Assembly: GCA_963277665.1 (NCBI GenBank) | Contig: OY728128.1 | Location: 1,870,552,988 to 1,870,616,987, forward strand | DNA: 64,000 nucleotides | Source: Viscum album | Lineage: Eukaryota > Streptophyta > Magnoliopsida > Santalales > Viscaceae | Direction: 5' to 3' | Shown: positions 33,850-46,199 of the stretch, one piece after another | Layout: each line of letters begins with the position of its first letter | Numbering within the stretch: position 1 is the stretch's first letter | Notes under the pieces: model-generated | The model's input: the letters and a program-made list of their open reading frames with translations, nothing else | The model's database searches: none | Told to the model about the DNA's origin: nothing | Position numbers and translations under genes: made by a program

Positions 33850-35204
33850 ATCTCCTTATCTGTGGTGGTGTAGTTGATCTATGCCTCGTTGAGTGTCTTG
33901 CTAGAATAATATATAGGTCTTAAAATCTGATCAAGATGCTAGCCCAAGACTGCTCTCACTACGTAATCACTAGCATCACACATCACCTCAAATTGTTCCT
34001 CCTAGTTGGGAGAAATCATAACCAGACCTTCCACTAGGCGCTGCTTCAGATGCTCAAAATCTATGGCGCACGTCTCATCAAACTCAAATATGGCATCCTT
34101 GGTTATAATATTGGTGAGGGGCTGGGATATTTTGTAAAAGTCGTGGAAAAACCACCCGTAGAAACCGACATATCCTAGGAAGCTGCGGATGGCTCTAACA
34201 GAAGTCGAAATAGGTAGTCATGAAATGAATTCTATCTTCGCCGGGTCCACCTTTATCCCCTTTGATAAGATTCTGTGGCCGAGGACAATGCCACTTTGCA
34301 CCATGAAATGACACTTTTCCTAGTTTAAAACTAGGTTAGTGTTCTCACATTGTTCCAAAACTAGCTCCAGGTGCTGTAAACAAGTAGCGAATGATTTCTC
34401 GTAAACGGAAAAATCATCCATGAATACCTCCAGGATCTATTCCATCATGTCATGGAAGATGGCTAGCATATAGCACTGGAAGGTGGCAGGGGCATTGCAC
34501 ATGCCAAAAGACATCCTTCGGTAAGAAAACGTACCATAGGTACAAGTGAATGTGCTCTTTTCCTGATCCTCTGGAGAAATGGAAATCTGGTTATAGCCTG
34601 AATAACCGTCGAGGAAGCAATAGAATTTTTACCTTGATAGTATCTCTAGAATTTGATCCATGAATGATAGGGGGAAATAATCCTTCCCTATGGCATAGTT
34701 TAGATTACGATAATCCACACAGACTCGCTAGCCCATGACAGTGCATGTAGGGATGAGCTTGTTATTTTCATTTGAAATCACAGTGATGCCCCACTTTTTG
34801 GGTACCACTTAGAGGGGAATCGCCCATAGACTATTCAAGAAGGGATAAATGATTCCCGCATCCAAAAATTTGATTACCTCCTTTTTTAAAACTTCCTTCA
34901 TGGGGGGATTCAAGCGTCATTTTGGTTTCCGAGATTGCTTGACACCTTCTTCAAGTAGCACCTTTTGGGTGAAAATGGTAGGGCTGATGCCCTTAAAATC
35001 AATGAATGTCCACCCAATAGCGTGATTCCGCTGTTTCAGAACCTATAGAAGTGCATCTTCCTGCTCCTGTGACAGTTCTGCGTTATGTATGATAGGCAAA
35101 GTTTGATTGGATCCTAAATACCCATACTTTAGAGAATAAGGAAGATGCTTCAGTTTGATTTCAGGTGCCTTCAAAATTGAATGTACAAGTGGTTGAACCT
35201 TTTC
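33850..35204 (-). pseudogene. Reverse transcriptase of the Athila element
   Basis: The minus strand still reads CFLDGYSGYNQI followed by SPEDQEK near 34620-34560, and the catalytic FMDDFSVYE (the FMDD at 34413-34424), both typical of Athila RT, but with many stops (for example MME-stop-ILEVFMDD). The first conserved RT blocks lie between 34900 and 34650 with stops. The large number of TAG/TGA stops shows it has long been inactive. Confidence 0.85.
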
Positions 35205-36002
35205 TCATTCCAGACTATTAGGAACAACCGTACGTTGCCAATAGTGTCCACCTTGGACTTCTAGGAATTGCAAGTCTTCCGATGCTTGTTCATCTGGAAT
35301 GTCTGGAATAATAAAGTTATCTGAAGTAAAAGAACATACCAGATCATCCCCTTTTTCACTCAAACGATCATCCATGGTGGTTATAGCATAACAATCCTCA
35401 TGTTCAGACAATGATTCATGTTTGACAGCCTTGAGGACATTGTAGGAGACTCTCTCGTCTCCTACCCAGAAAATCAACTCCCCTTGGTGTACGTCTATGA
35501 GTGCCTTCCCAGTTTCCAAGAAAGGCCTTCCCAATATGATAGGTGCCTCCTGGTCATCTTCCATATCAAGGATAATGAAATATATAGGAAGGATCATCCT
35601 ACCTACCTTGACGAGCACGTACTCCAGTAGTCCCTTCATATGTTTGATGTATCGATCATCAAGTTGAAGGGCTACTAGGGTAGGATTCAAGTCATTGAGC
35701 CCTAGTTTCTTGAAAACTCTAAGGGGCATGAGGTTTACGCTGGCCCCTAAGTCACAGAGGGCCTTCCCAAACTCGCAAGGTCCAATGGTATAAGGAATAG
35801 TAAAACTACCTGGATCCTAGAGTTTGAGAGGAATTGAATGATGGACGACAACAAAACACTCCTTGGTCATGGCAATGGTGCCCATATCTTCTATCTTTCT
35901 TTTGTTGGAGAGTATTTCCTTCATAAATTTGTCATGGGTGGGCATCTGCATCAGTGCCTCTGCAAATGGAATATTTATGTGTAGCTTCTTAAATACATCC
36001 AT
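35205..36002 (-). pseudogene. Aspartic protease and preceding linker of the Athila element
   Basis: Two open stretches. 36002-35817 reads FKKLHINIPFAEALMQMP and FMKEILSNKRK, the conserved linker before the protease in Athila polyproteins. 35729-35205 begins MPLRVFKKLGL and contains PIILGRPFLETGKALIDV, the flap/second half of the protease. The catalytic Asp region lies in the gap between 35816 and 35730 (a LGASVNLMP-like reading). The protease would cut Gag-Pol. A stop separates the two stretches. Confidence 0.85.
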
Positions 36003-36152
36003 GAATTTGTTGAACTGGTGGTCCAGCTTTCTCTACTTCAATCTCTCCGGGAAGGGTAAGGTTAGTTCAAAGGGTTTGAAAACCTCTTTCCCTTTTGTCC
36101 GCGAAGCCTCATTATGTAGGATTTTGGATGAGGAGGGGTCGGTAAGGGTACC

Positions 36153-37798
36153 TTATTCAGGGGGTGTGGATGCACCTGGCTGTGCTGGTTGGTTCTGTTG
36201 GAGCTCCTTTTCACTCCAGAGTATGAAAACATGGGCTTCCTCCCTCGGGTTCTTCTCTATGTTACCCGGTAGAGTACTGGGTTGCCTTCCTGGGAGTTGG
36301 TTTTCCAATTGGCCAATCTGGTTTTTTAGGCCTTTAATTGAATACTTATGATTTTGGAACCGAGTCTCAATAGTAGATATGGATTTGGTCATCGGATCCT
36401 CTAAACTTGAGGTGTTCTTCTACTGAGGTGGTTGTTGAGCTGTTGGAGGTGGTGGCTATCGTGGCTGCTATGGGTGAGGTTCTAATATCTTTGCTATTGA
36501 TAAGGGACCTGTTAGGGCTGTTGCTGCCTCTAGTATTGGTTTTGATAAAGAGGCTGGTTGTAGTTGGGCGGTCGCTGGGGTAGAGGATTCTGCTGTTGTT
36601 GGCCTCAACTTATATTTTGTTGCTCACACAATTCCAGATTCTAATACTGCTAGTACTGGTTGAGCCCTCGATTTGGTGCAACATAACTTACCTCACTTGT
36701 CGATGGGCCTTAAACATAATTTGGGAATTCTCCCATGATGTGGTTATCACCACATTTTCTACACGCTGAATGATTTGCTGCATGTACTTGGGATGTTATT
36801 TTAAGATTGAGTTCATAGATATTTTTGGAAACAACGTCCAACTGGGCAGCTAACATGGTAGTTGCATCAATGATATGCATACCTCGTTTCTGTGTGCCCT
36901 GCTCAGAATGACACTAGAAGCTGTTGGAAGACAAGTCTTCCAGTAGTTCGAAGAGTTCTTCGGGGGATTTCCTCATTACCATACCTCCAACAGCGACATC
37001 TACCATGGACTTGGTATTAGTCGTCAGACCTCCGTAGAAGTTTTGGACTTTCATCCAAAGTGGAAGTCCGTGGTGTTAGAATTTTCACAACATCTCCTTG
37101 AAGCACTCCCATGATTCGTATAATGATTCCGCATCATGATGCTGGAAGTTGTGGATCTCGTTCCGCAGTGTCACCATCTTTGAAGGTGGGAAGTATTTGG
37201 ATAGGAACACCTGGGCTAGCTCCTCCCAGGTGAGGATGGATCATTGCGGCAAACCTTTAATCCATTATTTCACCTTATCCCTTATATAGAAGGGGAAAAA
37301 GTTAAGATAGATGGCGTCGGTGGACACTTCATGGTAGCGGAACGTGTCGCAGACCTCTAGAAAATTAGAGAGATGGGCATTGGGATCATCACTAGGAAGG
37401 CCGCCGAATTGAATGGTGTTCTGAATCAACTGTATGATAGCAAGCTTGATCTCAAAATTTTGGGCCTGCACTGGTGAACGGATGATGCCGATATCATCTC
37501 TGTGGATTGATGGCAAGCCGTACTCCATAAGAGTATGGCGTGGAGGTGGTTGCTGAGGAATGGGAACCGACATGAATTTTTGGTCCTGATGGGTATAGAA
37601 TGGCCCCTGACCTTGGTTGAAATAAGGAATATGCTCTGGTTTGAATTGTTGGAGCTGTTGAGGATGGTATCCTAGAGCAAGTGGATCTTGCTGGTTCTGG
37701 TTGTCATCGGGTCCTAACTGCTGTCCAGCTCCTTGGAAAACAGCTGGATTGCCTTCCTCATTCTGCGCCAGTGGAGTGGTTTGGTTGTGTTCAGCCAT
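36153..37798 (-). pseudogene. Gag of the Athila element
   Basis: Starts at Met 37798 (MAEHNQTTPLAQ). Residues 110-177 read NFEIKLAIIQLIQNTIQFGG, then DDPNAHLSNFLEVCDTFRYH and LNFFPFYIRDK, the hallmark Athila/gypsy Gag block (retrotransposon Gag domain). A stop at 37265 is followed by decayed sequence with many stops and a second recognisable part at 36392-36153 (a GLKNQIGQLENQLPGRQPST-type coiled segment, as at the Athila Gag C-terminus). A Gln/Pro-rich stretch lies at residues 20-90. The 5' leader to the LTR is 37799-38066. Confidence 0.85.
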
Positions 37799-38066
37799 TA
37801 GTGCTCATTGGTGCCTCAAAAATGTACGTTCGATCTATGAGTTAGTTGGGGAAAACCCTGGTGATTCAGTGTTCTTGGAACACGTGAGGTGACTGATCAT
37901 ACACCTAAAGTCCTGCACAAAACAAAACAAAACAACAAGTGTAAACAAGGAAAAAGAAAGATAAACAGAAATGAGAATAGAAAAGAGATTTTTTTGAATT
38001 TATGATTTTTATTTTCACTAAAATTTGATACAAATTAAATTAAAACAGGAATAAAATTAACTCTAA

Positions 38067-38086
38067 GCTCCCCAAAAACGATGCCA
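38067..38086 (-). promoter_or_regulatory. Primer-binding site of the Athila element, tRNA-Asp type
   Basis: TGGCATCGTTTTTGGGGAGC on the coding strand, five bases after the LTR end. It is a decayed form of TGGCGCCGTTGCCGGGGA, complementary to tRNA-Asp and used by Athila elements. Confidence 0.7.
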
Positions 38087-38091
38087 AAATT

Positions 38092-39613
38092 TGGTGAGTC
38101 GTTTCACCGAAGGTATATTATCGGTGTCCCAAATTATTTTTACCCTAACAAGTATAGCACCATTAAGGGGTCGATCCATAGGGGAAAAGGAGTTATTTTT
38201 ATCTTGTTTAACTTAGTTTGTATTTTTATTTTAATGAAGTTTTCTGAATTTAGAGTCGATTGTTGTTGTTTGGATAAAAAAAAATTGGTTTTAAGTTTAT
38301 TTTAACAAAGTTCTTAACATAATAAAAGTAAAATACAAGAAAATTGATTTTGATATAGACAAAGAAAGACATGCATTGGGATTATCGGTTAATGATAAGT
38401 TTTTTATTAAATCAAATTGCTTATGAGGTTGTATTGTTTATAATAACCCAACAATCTAGTTTTAATTTGTAATAATGTTTCCTTGGTCTGGTAAACATTA
38501 TATTTAGAGCTGAAGTAACTAAATCCTTGGTTTGGTAATTAGTATTTAACAGATCTTTTTTTGGCTTAGTTCATTTTGAGTCAACGAATACTTCCAATGG
38601 TCATAAAATTATTCGTGGGTATTCTTCTTTTGAATCCCTAAAAATTCTACCCTTGGTCTGGTATAGAATTTCCAGTGATAATATGAAGTATTTTAAGAAG
38701 AATAAAAAGAGGTTAATAAAACAAACACATTCATAGAAAATTAATTCAAATTACAACTCCACATCTCCCACAACCCCAACACACTGGGTGTTTAGTTACA
38801 CATGGAGAAGAAAATAAACACAAAACTCTTAATACCTGATGTGATCATTCTTGAAACTTCGACGTGAAAATGATCCTTCAGTAGATGGTGGAATGACGGT
38901 AGTACGATGGTAGAGTGTCTCTTTTTTGGAACTTCAACCCTTTCTCCATAAAATACTGCACACACCTCTCTCTTGGTCCAGAGGCCAAGGCCTCCTTTTA
39001 TAGAAAAAAAGTACACGGTGTGTGGAAAAAGTACACGCTGTTTACTTTTGTCAACGCATTTTTGTCTCTGTTTTCTCTGATGGTAGGCGGCCTAAGATTC
39101 CTTCATTGACTTAGAACATGGCGTTGCCTGGTAGGTGAATGTACACGGTGTGTAGCGCTACCATTAACGGTGTGTAGTCTCTTATTTTGGTCACCAACCA
39201 CTTCTAGAAAATGTATACACGACGTGTATCAATAGAACACAGCGTGTCCCCTTCAGCCAACCACATGGGCATGTTGACTCTTCTCGTCCACTGACTACTT
39301 CTAGAATGGTATACATGGCGTGTATAGTGTGCACACGGCGTGTACTGGCTTTTGGTTACTTGGGTATGTACTTGTCCTGGACAACCCGTGTCTGAGCTTA
39401 AATGTACACGGCATGTATATAATTACACACCATGTAGTTGTAAATTTTTTCTCAGTTATTCCCCGTTTTTTGTATTTGGCCATAAATCTCCTAGAAATGA
39501 ACAAGATCACCAAAATCAAAGTATTTTTTCCCTAAGCAGTAGGTAATTGCTGAAAAATTGTTCTTATTTGTAAATAGGGTATATGAAAATGTATACACAA
39601 ATCGGGTGCATCA
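38092..39613 (-). repeat. 5' LTR of the Athila element (right copy)
   Basis: 1522 bases, same ends as 25236-26761. Differences are spread evenly; many are C/T or G/A changes. The palindromic motif recurs here too, for example TACACGGCGTGTACTGG-like at about 39333 and TACACGACGTGTATC-like at about 39216. Confidence 0.9.
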
Positions 39614-39618
39614 TAAAC
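39614..39618. repeat. Target-site duplication TAAAC, right copy
   Basis: Immediately after GTGCATCA; identical to 25231-25235. Confidence 0.85.
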
Positions 39619-40990
39619 TATTCAATATATTATGATCTCAATATCTCAATTTTTTTCATAATAATAATCCTCATTTATAAAAATTAATATCCTAAAACTT
39701 AACATTGTGATCTCAAAATTAATTTTCACATAACCAAGTCTCTCTACCATATTCTGACAAGAATCATAAATGTTATCAATTGTATCCCACACATTCCATT
39801 ACATATCATTAATATCGAATACAATACAAAAGCTATGAAAAGAGGTAAGATACATTTCCATTTTCCCCTTTATACCATCTTTTATTCTATTATCAAAATG
39901 TTTTTCATCACATGGAAGAAATTAGATATCACTCTAAAACTATTTCATATTCTCCAGAGTATTTTACATATCATGTTATAACATTTCCTTTTACATGTAC
40001 TTTTATATAACTCAATTTATATATTCTATATGCTCTAAAATATATTATGCTCCATCTTTGGTATATTATATTTTCTCCAAATATGTAAATTCATATAGTG
40101 TGGCTTTACCTTTTTCTCAATTCAACATGTATCCCAAAAAATATATATTCAGCTTGAATTGGTATATGTTATATATCAATAAATAAATTTTGTATTATTT
40201 GAAATATGTTATCTATCATAGTGTAAGTTTATGATTTTCTTTATTATCATATAATTAATTTCACATAATATAGTGAGGTTTATTACTTTTTCAATAATCT
40301 TTTTTCAGGAATTTTCTATACTTTGTAAAATTTTCAACATCAACTCATCAATAAGAAGCATTTACTATGCTTAGAATCTCTTCAAAAATTCTCATTGAAT
40401 CTATTATCACACAAATTTATTTAAAAGTATTATAAATTTATTTACTAATGTATCATTAATTCTAAAATTACATAATAAAATTTCCAATCCATATTGAAGA
40501 AAATTTAATCTCTTTCAGAGTATTCCCATTTAGCTCAAGTTGCCTCAATAATTATAATAATTTATATCATCATTCACTAACCATCATCAAATGTATATTC
40601 ATAATTATTTGTATATACCAACACAATTTATAATCCAACGATGGATTACTATAAATATATGTTTGATTCATTATTCATAAATATAAATATCTCCTCAATC
40701 ACATAATGAATCTACAGTTGATATTATAACTTCATTGAAAAAAAATTCATTTATTCACATGACAAATACGGAAATAATCCTTATATGCGTAGATGTGTGA
40801 ACTATAACATATTCTCATATCAATTTTTTTTCTCAAAGTTTCATCTAGGATAAATTTTTAGTAATGGTTTTTATGATGTGTAGTATGCATTTATTTGATT
40901 TTAATTATTTTATTACATTGAATTAACCTATTAAAACTCCTTTATAAGAATACATATAAATAATATTCTACTACCTTGATTTTTTATATT
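39619..40990 (-). repeat. Right LTR of the ancient copia-like element, continued after the Athila insertion
   Basis: Resumes with TATTCAATATATT and can be followed against 19390-20960 by weak blocks such as ATCTATCATAGTGTAAGTTT (40210), like TATGTATCATAGTGTAATTTT (19725), and AACCTATTAAAAC (40926), like AACCTATTAAATC (20898). It ends where the chromovirus-type LTR starts (40996). Weak beyond 39700. Confidence 0.35.
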
Positions 40991-40995
40991 TATAA

Positions 40996-42921
40996 TGTAA
41001 GGAACCATCCTAGGAAAACTAGAGAAGTCACATTATAGGGTCTACCATGTGGTAAAGTGAAAAAAAGAAAGAAAAGTGTCTTGTATAACCGAAGATAGAA
41101 TAGAGTGTAACATGGAAGAAAAGAATAAATATCCATTAAACATAAAAATCCAAGATAAAATAATGGAATAAGAAAAGTAAAATAGGAAAAAAAATAATTC
41201 CCCATATGAGAAACCATCACCACCAATACATCAAACTATTAAAATATTTAAAATCAAAGAAGATGACAAGATACAAAATTCTATTACCTTTACCTGAGTC
41301 TTGAATACAACATCTACAACCATGAAAAGGTAAAATTAGTTCATGATCACAAATCTGAAAATGATTTCACCAAATAATCATTTAAAATTCTAATATCAAG
41401 AATGTTGTTGTCTTAAAATTAAAAAAACTAGTTTCAAAAATCACGTTCATGAGATAAAACATTTTTTTTAATCATCCTTTTGTTTTCATAAAAATCAATT
41501 CGTATTATTAAACTAAGGAATATAGAAATTAGATGTTATAAGGCATGAAATCGTAATAAAAACTCACCATGGATATGAGAAAATAACAATTAAATAAACC
41601 ATCATGTGATAAACCAATCATAGATGTAAAATAAAACCACTTGAGATCTAACCTATGGGAATACGTACTATACAAGAAAAAAGGCCCCAATACAAGAAAA
41701 ATGTGGATACAACCTTTATAACCTATGGTGTAATTACACTCACTAATGATATAAAAAACCTTTAGTATAAATACATACAATAATGTAAAAAAATCAAATT
41801 CTTGAAGCATACAAGGTTACCCTGTGTGTTGTGTTTTCAAAAATCAATTTAAAAACAATGATCACAATTGATAAAACATTTTCATAGCCAAACATATTGT
41901 CTTCCATGCATGAAAACCCATTTAAAACAAAAACCACCAATTAATCATTCCATTGAATACAATGTGTGTATAAATATGTTTTTAAAGAAAAAACCCTTCA
42001 AAATGATGAATATTTTCCAAATAAAACCACTACAACCATAAATCAATCCATTAATGGAATAACCAAATGGAATTTTCAATACTATAATGTAATTCACATG
42101 ATATAACCCTAGTATAGAGACACCTACCTTAATAATGAAGGAAAAACTTATCACCTTCAAAAAAGGAGATCGGTAAGGGTAAATTGGGACCTCATGATCA
42201 TATACCCATAAAAAAGCAACAAAAATCCCTCATACCCATTATATCTATCATCAACAACCCACTAGGGTTATAATGAGACAATATGAGGAGATATATTTAA
42301 AGGATCTAATAAAGGATGAGGAAATTTCTCCAAAAACCAAACAAACCTTAATAAATCTCTCCAGAATGAAGGAATTCCAACATGAATACTAAAAAAGAAT
42401 CATTTAGAGAATGATGGAATTATTAGGTGGATATGAAAGGGTATTAAGAGGAGATTAGTCATAAAAACCCAGTGGAAAAAGGAAAAAATAAAAATTTTAA
42501 AGGCTTGGAGGTCTAAAAATGGTTAGTCTATATGGTTAGTCTAACAATGTGGCTATCATCTATAACTACTATTTTCTTGAAATAAAATCCACATGGTCTC
42601 ATAGGACAAGTTGAATGGATTTGGAAAACCATTATCAAATCATTTTAAACCCCTATAACATCACAAATACCCCCACATAGTTTCATTGGTGATTTAAATA
42701 ATTAGTTTAACCTTATACAAATCATGAAAAATAGCTATGTCACATCACACAACCATGCCACCTAGTAACATCATGGTTCTAACTAATCACGAACTAACCA
42801 TGATCCTGACCTATCTTCTCCAAAAATCCCCATTTTTTATCCCTGTTAAAAAGAAACCTCAATAATAACTTTATAGAAAAAAAAAATTAAAAATCACATA
42901 TATGATTCTATGGGTGTTACA
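40996..42921 (-). repeat. 3' LTR of the chromovirus-type element
   Basis: Ends TGTAAGGAACC (40996) and GGGTGTTACA (42921) on the + strand. Aligned with the copy at 47339: translated shadows such as FFTLLYVFILKVFYI (41770) and FFTLVCVIPLEVLYH (48150) show collinearity, as do AGAAAAGAATAAATAT near 41115 and 47460. Confidence 0.65.
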
Positions 42922-43971
42922 CTATTCCCTACCATGAAATATTTACATCCTAGAATGTGCTTAAGATACATGAATCATGAAAAGAGATGGCCAGTCCTTC
43001 CACATCAATGATTCCAACTCCTTAATCTCATCTCTATCCCATACACACTATTGAAGCATGCAAACCAATGGAATTGTTCTACCACATAATACAATCTCTT
43101 TGAGATCCATAATAAAAATCTATTTTTCAAATACCATGGTGTGAGGATCATTATGAACATCTTTACAATCAATCACATGGTAAGGATCTAGTTGAGACCT
43201 CAAAATCCTTTAAACATCAAACATTTAGAAAATCGAAGGTAGATGAGATGAAAAGTCCAACCTATTTTTTATTATTCCAATTCATCCAATGATCTAGAAT
43301 GGTCCAACAAACTTTGATGCCAACTTACCCTACTTACCCAACTGACAGTTTTCCATGTGAAGTGAAACACGATGGAGAACCTAATCAATAACCTAAAACT
43401 TGATCGATGATGATGGTAAGTATAGGATTTATGTAGACTCTATGCCAAGAACAACCTCTTCTGTATCAACTACACAATTTATATTATTTCCTGAACAAGG
43501 CTTCATCAAATTAAGGAATTATCTAGAACTATACATAGCACAATGGAGACCAATATGGGCACCCATGAAATGATTCAAAGGTAGCCACCTTAATTGCAGG
43601 ATGAAAACCATTTCTATAGAAAAAATAAACCAGAGGGATATTCTATTCCCATGAACCACTACAATCATGCATGCATGCCAAAATAATATCCTTAATAACC
43701 TGGATAACTTTCTATGTTTGTCAATCCATCTGTGGATGATACATCATTCTCAATTTCAACTGGGAACCCATCCCATATTTAAAACCTTTTGTGAACATAG
43801 ATTCCAATATTGGGTACCAATCTAAAATAATCATATAGGGAACCCCATGATGCTTTACAACCTCTTGTACATAAAACTATCTAGGCTATTATACCTTTTT
43901 ACTACTTGATAGATAGGAAATGATCTGATTTTATAATTTGGTCAATGATCACCAACATTTAATCCTTCCTA

Positions 43972-44259
43972 CTAGTATTCCATGGAAAATAATGATGAAT
44001 TCCATAAAAATATCATCCAATATCCATAAGAAAATGGGTAAGGGTTGAAAAAACATGTAGGTCTATGGAACTCTGCCTTTATTCTAGGACAAGATAGGCA
44101 CCGTGAATCAAATTCAGAAATCAACCATTTCATTTCTAGACACCAATACCGATATTTCAAATCATGATACATATTAGAAATTATAGTGGGTATAGGCCAG
44201 AAATACTGGTGTCTATTATTTGTAAATTGTTTCCTTATATATAAAAGAACAATCAACAT
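43972..44259 (-). pseudogene. Integrase zinc-binding region of the chromovirus-type element
   Basis: Minus-strand reading MYHDLKYRYWCLEMKWLI then SRCLSCPRIKAEFHRPT matches the HHCC end of chromovirus integrase (MYHDLKxxYWWxGMKxDI, CLTCQQVKAEHQRP). The integrase core and the chromodomain region would follow down to about 42930 but are full of stops; the C-terminal SVHNVFHVSMLK-like reading is near 43200. Confidence 0.75.
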
Positions 44260-44978
44260 TATTTGAAATAAAAAATGATATTGAGAGAATGAGACTCACC
44301 CAATGTCTGCATACCAATTAGGATTTCACTAAGGTGCTACTAAATTGTGTTAGGTACCTTCTCGAGTTGAACCTTCCTATCAAACATTGAGTCTCCCTTT
44401 ATCAAAACCAATAACACATACCCACCAGCTTCTTGCAATCAAAATGTCATATTGGTAATCAAACTCATCAAATACTAATCATCAATTTATTCATTCAAGG
44501 TTTAAGTTGAAAATTACCTAATTAAAGAATCATCAACCACAATCCCTTTCTCGGTAGTATAGGAAATATAAAAATTTTATTTCAGATGACACACAACCCA
44601 AATTCACTATCACAAGTTCAGATCCCTCTGAGTGGAAATATAATTCTTAATTTTTATCAAAATATATTGTAAACCATTACCCAAAGATATAGCGATTCTA
44701 CATTTTTGAGTGCATGAAGAATCATAGATTTAACCCATAAGTGTGCAATGATTGAGTGGAACGAAAAATATTAGAGAACATTTGAGTAACTGAAGAATAG
44801 GTTGAATTAAGGTCCTTTTTTGATTCTTCAAGAACCGATGAAATATTTGGCTTATCAATTACATAAATAATACAAGAGAAATAATGATACTGAATAGAAT
44901 AACTAGAAATAATAAATTCATATAAAATATCTTAAACACTGTTTTACCTATATATTCTTCTCATATTTTCAATTGGTG

Positions 44979-45242
44979 TTACTTTGACTGAAGTATTATC
45001 TTTGGAAACCAATGAGCCCCTCTAAGCTGATTAAATAGATCCTCTATCCATGGAAAATGATACTTTCTCTTAAAGGTCATCTTATTTAACATTCGATAAT
45101 CCACACAATGTATGAGGATCCCATATACCATCTTAGAAAATAGAATAGCTGAAGCCCATGGTGACACACTAGGATAAATAAACCCCTTAGCCTCAAGTTC
45201 TATGATATGGACTATATGTTCCACCAACTCAATAGGTTTCAT
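44979..45242 (-). pseudogene. Reverse transcriptase N-terminal part of the chromovirus-type element
   Basis: Reads ELEAKGFIYPSVSPWASAIL, then HCVDYRMLNKMT and IEDLFNQLRGAHWFPKI, matching the fingers/palm start of chromovirus RT (GFIRPSVSPWGAPVLF, CIDYRxLNK, DDLFDQLxGAxxFSKIDL). The catalytic YxDD block is not found, and only about 720 bases separate this segment from the integrase zinc region, so the RT palm was probably lost by deletion. An RNase H-like trace (ALKNVESLYLW) is near 44690. Confidence 0.75.
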
Positions 45243-46199
45243 ATGATAATATAGAATAAAATTATAATTTTACCAATATATAGATCAATGGTCAACTCAA
45301 CCTATCTTTATAGTGGAAAACTAGAAAAAACATCCATAAAGACCTTGGTGTATGCACACACCACTTCAAGAATTATGTTTCTCAATTGAAAAATAACACA
45401 TTCTATGAATATGTTAAGTAATTGGCATAAAATTATTCTAGCATAATGATAAATGTGAAACACCCATCCTAAACTAAAACCCCACTCACCCTAGAATACA
45501 TGAGTTTATCCATTTGGAGAAAAAAATTAAACTTGATGATGATAATAGTTGACATATGCCATAATGTTGATCATCCTATCCGTAGAAATAACCAAGATGA
45601 ATATATTAAGATCAAGAACTATGAAAGCTCAAACTACTTCAATATAGGATATCATCACCAGACCCATAAGAAATTTAAAACCATTCTTAGATCTCTTTCC
45701 CAAATGCATGGAAATATACAACATGAATTAAATAAGATTAAAATATAAACCTAACATTTCAACCAACATTGATGATATAAAATAAAAAGTAACACCTGTA
45801 TCAAAAAAATATAGTACTATATATGATAAAATAAATAATATACCTCTAAATATAGTTGAACCTACTTCATATTTCTCTTCTGCATACTCTTTCACATAAA
45901 ATAAATTCAGTCTTAGGACCTCCACAATCATCCTTATCCATATGAACATCCCCTAGGTGTGATTATACGACCTACCACACTTTGAAGCATTGTAACAACC
46001 TAAGAACCATTGGTGAGGGTAGATCCATCGTTACAGCTTTATGAAATTCTTTAAAAAATAGCCTCAGATGGATACATTTTCCACAAGGATAAAATGTCAT
46101 GGGAGGATATAAAAATTTAGGCTTGATATGTCTATCCCTTCAACAATGATAGAAAACAACCTTCTGGTGTCCTGATGAAGTAGCTAAAACTGGTCTTAT

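Larger units (their letters stand above)
25236..39613 (-). mobile_element. Athila-type Ty3/gypsy LTR retrotransposon, complete but inactive, 14.4 kb
   Basis: It is bounded by TGGTGAG...GTGCATCA LTRs (TGATGCACC...CTCACCA on the coding strand) and perfect 5-bp target duplications TAAAC (25231-25235 and 39614-39618). Order on the minus strand: 5' LTR, Asp-type primer site, gag, protease, RT, RNase H, integrase, a long non-coding repeat block, an Athila ORF-1-like gene, polypurine tract, 3' LTR. All coding parts carry stops or frameshifts. The LTRs differ by roughly 8-10% in the stretches I compared, so it is older than the Sirevirus-like element but younger than its neighbours. Lineage is from the Gag, linker and primer-site motifs. 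Confidence 0.9.

Noticed and set aside
35863..36351. 162-codon plus-strand open frame
   Set aside because: Antisense shadow of the Athila gag-protease region, whose minus-strand reading matches known motifs.
25236..39613. Endogenous pararetrovirus
   Set aside because: LTRs, target duplications, an integrase and an Athila-type Gag identify an LTR retrotransposon; no movement-protein or coat-protein motif was seen.
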